In this document: in pieces, positions 60,054 to 64,000 of the stretch | Numbering within the stretch: position 1 is the stretch's first letter | Layout of the letters: every line of letters starts with the position of its first letter | Source of the DNA: Janthinobacterium sp. B9-8 | GTDB lineage: Bacteria > Pseudomonadota > Gammaproteobacteria > Burkholderiales > Chitinibacteraceae | Length of the DNA stretch: 64,000 bases | Direction of reading: 5' to 3' | Assembly: GCF_000969645.2 (NCBI RefSeq) | Contig: NZ_CP014222.1 | Coordinates: 4,033,740 to 4,097,739 of the forward strand | Made by a program: the position numbers and the translations under genes | The notes under the pieces: model-generated | Database searches by the model: none | What the model was told of the DNA's origin: nothing | What the model saw: only the letters and a program-made list of their open reading frames with translations

Positions 60054-60652
60054 TTGCTGGCGCTACGCTGTGCGTTATTGCGATCAGACAATTGCTTGAT
60101 CAGGCCATCAATACCGTCTTTGCGAATGATGGCATTGAATTGATTACGGTTGTTATTGATAAAGCTGATGCCATCCACTGCGATATCGTAAGTTTTCCAG
60201 CCCGCGTCGGTTTTTTCGAAACTAAAATCCAGCGGAATTGGCTTTTGGCCTGGCAAGCTTACTTCTGTTAATACCGCCATTTCGCTGGCATCGTTACCCG
60301 GGCGAGTGCCTTTTACATCAACTTGTGCATTTTTGTAGATAGACAGCGCTGAAAAGTAGGTACGAACTAACATCGTGCGAAATTCACGGGTCAGCGCCTG
60401 TTGTTGCTCTGGCGAAGCTGTTCTCCAGTTGCGTCCTACCGCCAGCATGGTCATGCGGGTGTAGTCTGCCAAAGGCGCAACACGGCCATCGACTAAATCA
60501 CGGGCTTTTAGCGGGTCTTTATCGTTTTTCTTAATGATCTCCAGCACATCGCGGCTGACATTTTTGACGATGAGCTCTGGTGATTCAACTGGCGCGGCAA
60601 GGCTGCAGGTGGCGATAAAACCCATTGAGAGGGCAAGGATCCATTTTTTCAT
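60050..60652 (-). CDS. mlaC: MlaC, periplasmic phospholipid carrier
   Basis: Predicted 200 residues from ATG 60652 (MKKWILALSMGFIATCSLA signal peptide) with GGAG 8 bases upstream; an ATG at 60685 overlapping the mlaD stop is the alternative. Conserved: DYTRMTMLAVGRNWRTASPE, FRTMLVRTYFSALS and YDIAVDGISFINNNRNQFNA. Shuttles phospholipid between MlaA and MlaFEDB. Confidence 0.95.
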   Translation of the reverse strand: MKKWILALSMGFIATCSLAAPVESPELIVKNVSRDVLEIIKKNDKDPLKARDLVDGRVAPLADYTRMTMLAVGRNWRTASPEQQQALTREFRTMLVRTYFSALSIYKNAQVDVKGTRPGNDASEMAVLTEVSLPGQKPIPLDFSFEKTDAGWKTYDIAVDGISFINNNRNQFNAIIRKDGIDGLIKQLSDRNNAQRSASK

Positions 60653-60681
60653 TATGCGTACTCCATTGATATTGCTTACGA

Positions 60682-61149
60682 TCATTTCTCAGCAGCGGTT
60701 TCTGCTTTATTAAACAGTACTCGACTAATTAACTGCTCCAGCACGATGGCTGAAGAAGTAATGGTGAAACTATTGCCTGCTTGTAGCATTTTATCGTCTG
60801 CGCCAGATGTAACGCCGATGTATTGCTCGCCTAAGAGACCTGAGGTGAGAATTTCAGCAGAGGCATCTCTACTGAAATGATAGCGGCTATCCATATCTAG
60901 CTTCACCCGTGCAACGTAACGCTCTGTATCTAGAGTGATACTACTCACACGGCCCACCAAAACCCCGGCACTTTTCACAGGGGCACGTACTTTCAGGCCA
61001 CCTACATTGTCGAAATTAGCGGTGAGCTCGTAGCTATTAGACGCTGGTAACGTGGTCTGGCTGCTGACGCGCAAAGATAAAAACAGTAAGGCTGCAATGC
61101 CGGCAGCGGCAAACAGACCCACCCAGAAATCAATCATGCCTCGTTTCAT
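60682..61149 (-). CDS. mlaD: MlaD, MCE-domain membrane protein
   Basis: Predicted 155 residues: N-terminal TM helix (FWVGLFAAAGIAALLFLSLR) and an MCE domain (SYELTANFDNVGGLKVRAPV, KSAGVLVGRVSSITLD, ILTSGLLGEQYIGV). Forms the hexameric lipid-binding ring of the Mla transporter. Confidence 0.95.
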   Translation of the reverse strand: MKRGMIDFWVGLFAAAGIAALLFLSLRVSSQTTLPASNSYELTANFDNVGGLKVRAPVKSAGVLVGRVSSITLDTERYVARVKLDMDSRYHFSRDASAEILTSGLLGEQYIGVTSGADDKMLQAGNSFTITSSAIVLEQLISRVLFNKAETAAEK

Positions 61150-61239
61150 TTTTTATATTCCCTTCAATCTAAGTCGTTATTTTTTGCCCATCGCTCTTGG
61201 TTTACGCTGTTTGAGCAGTAGCCAAGCACAAAACCATTG

Positions 61240-62034
61240 CTATATCCCTCTGAACATAAAGGCGGTCAGGACAAAATCCAGCGCCAGAATAACCAGAGAG
61301 CTAGTCACCACTGTGCGTGTGGTGGCCCCGGATACGCCTTCAGCTGTGGGCGGCGCATCATACCCTTCAAAGACAGCGATCAAGGAGATGGCAATACCAA
61401 ATACCACGCTCTTGATAACGCCATTGATTACATCCTGACGGAAATCAACAGCGCTCTGCATTTGCGACCAGAAAGCACCTTCGTCAAGACCAAGTAGTTT
61501 TACTCCAATCAGATAGCCACCAAAAATGCCCATGGCACTAAACATTGCGGCCAGCAGTGGCATAGAAATCACACCGCCCCAGAAGCGTGGTGCAACCACG
61601 CGGGCGATGGGGTTTACAGCCATCATTTCCATGGCAGCCAGTTGTTCTGTGGCTTTCATTAGGCCAATTTCAGCCGTAATGGCCGAGCCTGCACGGCTGG
61701 CAAAGAGTAAAGCGCCTACGACTGGGCCAAGCTCTCTGACTAAAGACAGGGCCACTAAAATACCCAGAGATTCGGTTGCACCAAAGCGCTGTAAGGTATC
61801 AAAGCCTTGCAGGGCCAGTACCATGCCTACAAATAAGCCTGATACCGAAATAATCAATACCGATAGCACCCCTGCAAACCAGATTTCACGCATTGTAAGC
61901 TGAAATCGAAGTAAAGAGGTGGGGGAATGACGCAAGATAGCCAGCATAAAGCGGCAGGCAAAGCCCAGCTTGATGATGACGTTGCTAAACGGTCGGCCTA
62001 GTTTTGATAGGGTATTAAATAAAAAATTAAGCAC
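61240..62034 (-). CDS. mlaE: MlaE, Mla transporter permease
   Basis: Predicted 264 residues starting at GTG 62034, 8 bases inside the end of mlaF; longer frames have no better start. Five to six TM helices. MREIWFAGVLSVLIISVSGL, VRELGPVVGALLFASRAGSA and EIGLMKATEQLAAMEMMAVN are family signatures. 90 bases before mlaD. Confidence 0.93.
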   Translation of the reverse strand: MLNFLFNTLSKLGRPFSNVIIKLGFACRFMLAILRHSPTSLLRFQLTMREIWFAGVLSVLIISVSGLFVGMVLALQGFDTLQRFGATESLGILVALSLVRELGPVVGALLFASRAGSAITAEIGLMKATEQLAAMEMMAVNPIARVVAPRFWGGVISMPLLAAMFSAMGIFGGYLIGVKLLGLDEGAFWSQMQSAVDFRQDVINGVIKSVVFGIAISLIAVFEGYDAPPTAEGVSGATTRTVVTSSLVILALDFVLTAFMFRGI

Positions 62035-62836
62035 GGCGTGGCTCCAATCCCAAGTCGCTGGCATAGGGGGCAGCGGGTTTGTGGAAAGGCACAGGGCCGT
62101 CGGTTTCCCCGTTGATAAACTGTTTTACAAAGGGGTGAGTTGATGCGCGAACTTGTTCTGGCGTGCCTTCAGCCACAATTTTTCCATCGGCTAAGAAATA
62201 CACGTAGTCCACAATCGACAGCGATTCTTCTACATCGTGCGTCACAATCACCGATGCTGTGCCCAGCGCATCGTTTAAATTGCGAATCAGCTGGCCAATG
62301 GTGGCCAGCGAAATAGGGTCTAGCCCAGTAAATGGTTCGTCATAAAGCATGACTGCAGGATCAAGCGCAATTGCCCGGGCCAGCGCAACGCGTCTTGCCA
62401 TACCGCCAGATAATTCAGAAGGCATTTGATCGCTTACGCCGCGTAAGCCTACTGTGTTGAGTTTCATCAGCACCAGATCACGAATCATGGATTCGGGCAG
62501 ATTTGTGCGCTCTCTCAGTGGAAAAGCCACGTTATCGAATACTGATAAATCGGTAAACAGCGCGCCAAACTGAAACAACATACCTAGCTTTTTACGCATC
62601 GCGTAAAGCGCTGTCTCGTTTAGGCTGGCTACATCATTGCCTGCTACAGTCAGCTTGCCTTGCTCTGGCCGGATTTGCCCGCCGATCAATTTGAGGATGG
62701 TGGTTTTGCCCGAGCCAGATCCGCCCATAATGGCGACCACTTGCCCAGGCTTAATGCTCAGCGATACGTCGGTAAGCACCGGACGTTCACCGTAAGCAAA
62801 GCTCACATTCTCAAATTGAACCAGTGAGGAGGGCAT
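62027..62836 (-). CDS. mlaF: MlaF, Mla transporter ATPase
   Basis: Predicted 269 residues from ATG 62836; an ATG 21 bases upstream is also possible and neither has a clear ribosome binding site. Walker A GGSGSGKTT, LFQFGALFTDLSVFDNVAFP, signature LSGGMARRVALARAIAL, Walker B VMLYDEPFTGLDP and the tail NGETDGPVPFHKPA. First gene of mlaFEDCB-mlaA. Confidence 0.95.
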   Translation of the reverse strand: MPSSLVQFENVSFAYGERPVLTDVSLSIKPGQVVAIMGGSGSGKTTILKLIGGQIRPEQGKLTVAGNDVASLNETALYAMRKKLGMLFQFGALFTDLSVFDNVAFPLRERTNLPESMIRDLVLMKLNTVGLRGVSDQMPSELSGGMARRVALARAIALDPAVMLYDEPFTGLDPISLATIGQLIRNLNDALGTASVIVTHDVEESLSIVDYVYFLADGKIVAEGTPEQVRASTHPFVKQFINGETDGPVPFHKPAAPYASDLGLEPRRA

Positions 62837-62857
62837 GGCAGACGATACTCTTGGCAT

Positions 62858-63292
62858 AAAAGAGAGCTATTGTAGGTGGGTATCGCCTTAGCAGGTAGAT
62901 GAACTTTGTATGAAAATGTATGGAATTATTGCCATGCAACAAAGCTGGCGTGCCGGGGAAACTTGCTTTCTACCTACAGGCACAGGATTTAGCCGTATTT
63001 TTATATTGCCCCTGCCTGTTTTGCCTTAGTTTTAAAGGCTTCCAAAAAACTAAAAAACAACATTCTGCTTGCTGGATAAGGCGTGCTTCCGATCTGGGCA
63101 TCTTATCTTGTGATCAAGCGTCTTTTGCTGGCCCTGTTTAAGCGCGGATGGTTGGGCTGTATATGCCTTGTAAGTAAATGGCATTTGTTCAGAAAACCAA
63201 TCACTACTTTACTCATCAAGATATTTGTTCAATTTTTACTTAATCCACGTACTAGTATGAAAGCAAGCGTTCATCCTTAGACAGGATTACCT
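62858..63292. other. Intergenic region between mlaF and the ExeA-like gene
   Basis: Holds the divergent promoters for the two operons. No supported gene, strong hairpin or repeat was found; a lone GTAGGTGGGTA half-element sits near 62873. Short open frames here have no family match by eye. Confidence 0.4.
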
Positions 63293-64000
63293 ATGTATCT
63301 GGAGCACTTTGGTTTAAACGAGCCGCCATTTCGGATCACACCACATCCTGAGTTTTTCTTTGTGGGTGCTGAGCGGGGCGCTACCCTTGAGGCCTTGATT
63401 TACGCTGTTTTGGCTGGGGAAGGATTGGTCAAGGTGCTGGGAGAAGTAGGCAGCGGCAAAACCATGCTGTGCCGGGTGCTGATTGAGCGTTTGCCTGCCA
63501 ATGTGGATAGTGTGTATATCGCCAACCCAGTGATGAAGCCCGATGAGCTGATGCTGATGATTGCTGACGATTTAGGCATAGCCTGCGATGCAACGCACAC
63601 CAGCGCTAAAGTCAGAGATTTGCAAGCGGCTTTGCTTGAGCGGTTTGCGGCAGGCCGGCAGGTGGTGATTTTGATCGATGAAGCGCATGCCATGCCAACC
63701 GAAAGCTTAGAGGCTGTCAGATTGCTGTCTAATTTGGATCATGGTCATCATAAATTATTACAGATTGTTTTATTTGCCCAGACTGAGCTTGATGATCGCC
63801 TGGCCAAACAGGATTTACGCCAGCTACGGGAGCGGGTTACGCACGCTTTTCAGTTGGCCCCGCTTAAAGCCACAGATATTGAAGCTTATATCGAATTTCG
63901 TATGCGCACGGCTGGCTATCGCGGGCCGGAGCTGTTTCAAGCCGAGGCGCTTAAATCGATTTACCGCGCTTCGGAAGGCTTAACACGACGAATTAATATT
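63293..64000 (+). CDS. ExeA/MshM-like AAA+ ATPase, 3' truncated by the window
   Basis: Frame open from ATG 63293 (AGGA 6 bases upstream) to the right edge, 236 codons. MYLEHFGLNEPPFRITPHPE is the usual start of ExeA/GspA and MshM proteins. Walker A GEVGSGKTM, Walker B VVILIDEAHAMP, sensor region LLQIVLFAQTELDDRLAK, then FRMRTAGYRGPELFQAEALK. Such ATPases help assemble type II secretion or MSHA pilus systems in the inner membrane. Which one applies depends on genes to the right. Confidence 0.88.
   Translation, partial: MYLEHFGLNEPPFRITPHPEFFFVGAERGATLEALIYAVLAGEGLVKVLGEVGSGKTMLCRVLIERLPANVDSVYIANPVMKPDELMLMIADDLGIACDATHTSAKVRDLQAALLERFAAGRQVVILIDEAHAMPTESLEAVRLLSNLDHGHHKLLQIVLFAQTELDDRLAKQDLRQLRERVTHAFQLAPLKATDIEAYIEFRMRTAGYRGPELFQAEALKSIYRASEGLTRRINI

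Overview
The window looks like a chromosomal segment of a mid-GC betaproteobacterium of the Neisseriales, most like the chitin-degrading Chitinibacteraceae (Iodobacter, Deefgea, Chitinibacter type). This is inferred from gene content: the Lap adhesin/LapD/LapG set, a PglL O-oligosaccharyltransferase, the order hisB-hisH-hisA-hisF-hisI-hisE-HIT-tatABC, the mlaFEDCB-ibaG-murA block, a GH3 N-acetylglucosaminidase and a secreted protein with a chitin-binding module. No rRNA, tRNA, insertion sequence, prophage or CRISPR array was seen.

Layout. 1-8 kb: the C-terminal part of a giant RTX adhesin, its c-di-GMP receptor LapD, the periplasmic protease LapG and a TolC-type outer-membrane channel; together these secrete, hold and release a biofilm adhesin. 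8.1-11.2 kb: a chemoreceptor-like helical protein overlapping a di-iron metallo-beta-lactamase-fold protein (ODP type, a probable O2/Fe sensor pair), a parvulin isomerase and a carbonic anhydrase. 11.3-15.6 kb: molybdenum cofactor genes (mobB, moeA, moaD, moaE and a MobA-MoaC fusion). 15.7-18 kb: a SirB2-like membrane protein, a pseudouridine synthase, an MliC-like lysozyme inhibitor and TlyA. 18.2-26.4 kb: a minus-strand run of pglL, tatCBA, HIT and most of the histidine pathway, with two unrelated small genes inserted. hisD (38.6 kb) and hisG (54 kb) lie apart from it.

26.6-37.1 kb: a frameshifted tfoX-like gene, then a sugar-uptake region: an orphan family-1 solute-binding protein, a ribose-type ABC importer, a cytoplasmic GH3 hexosaminidase and a secreted lysozyme-like/RTX/chitin-binding protein. 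The two binding-protein promoters share CCTA repeats spaced one helical turn apart. 37-46 kb: a LuxR-type regulator, hisD, an AT-rich OLD-family ATPase/TOPRIM gene with a (CTTTT)5 tract upstream (probable acquired defence gene), a small-molecule kinase, and a TRAP dicarboxylate transporter whose operon is split by a dispersed repeat. 46-49.5 kb: the divergent two-component system for that transporter, and a PEP-CTERM protein.

49.8-53.3 kb: an Mg2+ module of MgtA, a previously unlisted 37-codon leader ORF beginning MPDEP (MgtL-like logic), and a small protein resembling the MgtC C-terminal domain behind a structured leader. 54-63 kb: hisG, a DUF4870 protein, murA (with a diverged duplicate of its own 3' end just downstream), ibaG, an ABC-2 exporter and the full Mla phospholipid-transport system including MlaA. 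The window ends inside an ExeA/MshM-like ATPase gene.

The most interesting items are the MPDEP leader ORF before mgtA, the chemoreceptor-like/ODP pair, the OLD-family island with its repeat tract, the phased CCTA boxes, the MobA-MoaC fusion, the murA 3' duplication and a roughly 250-300 bp repeat present three times.
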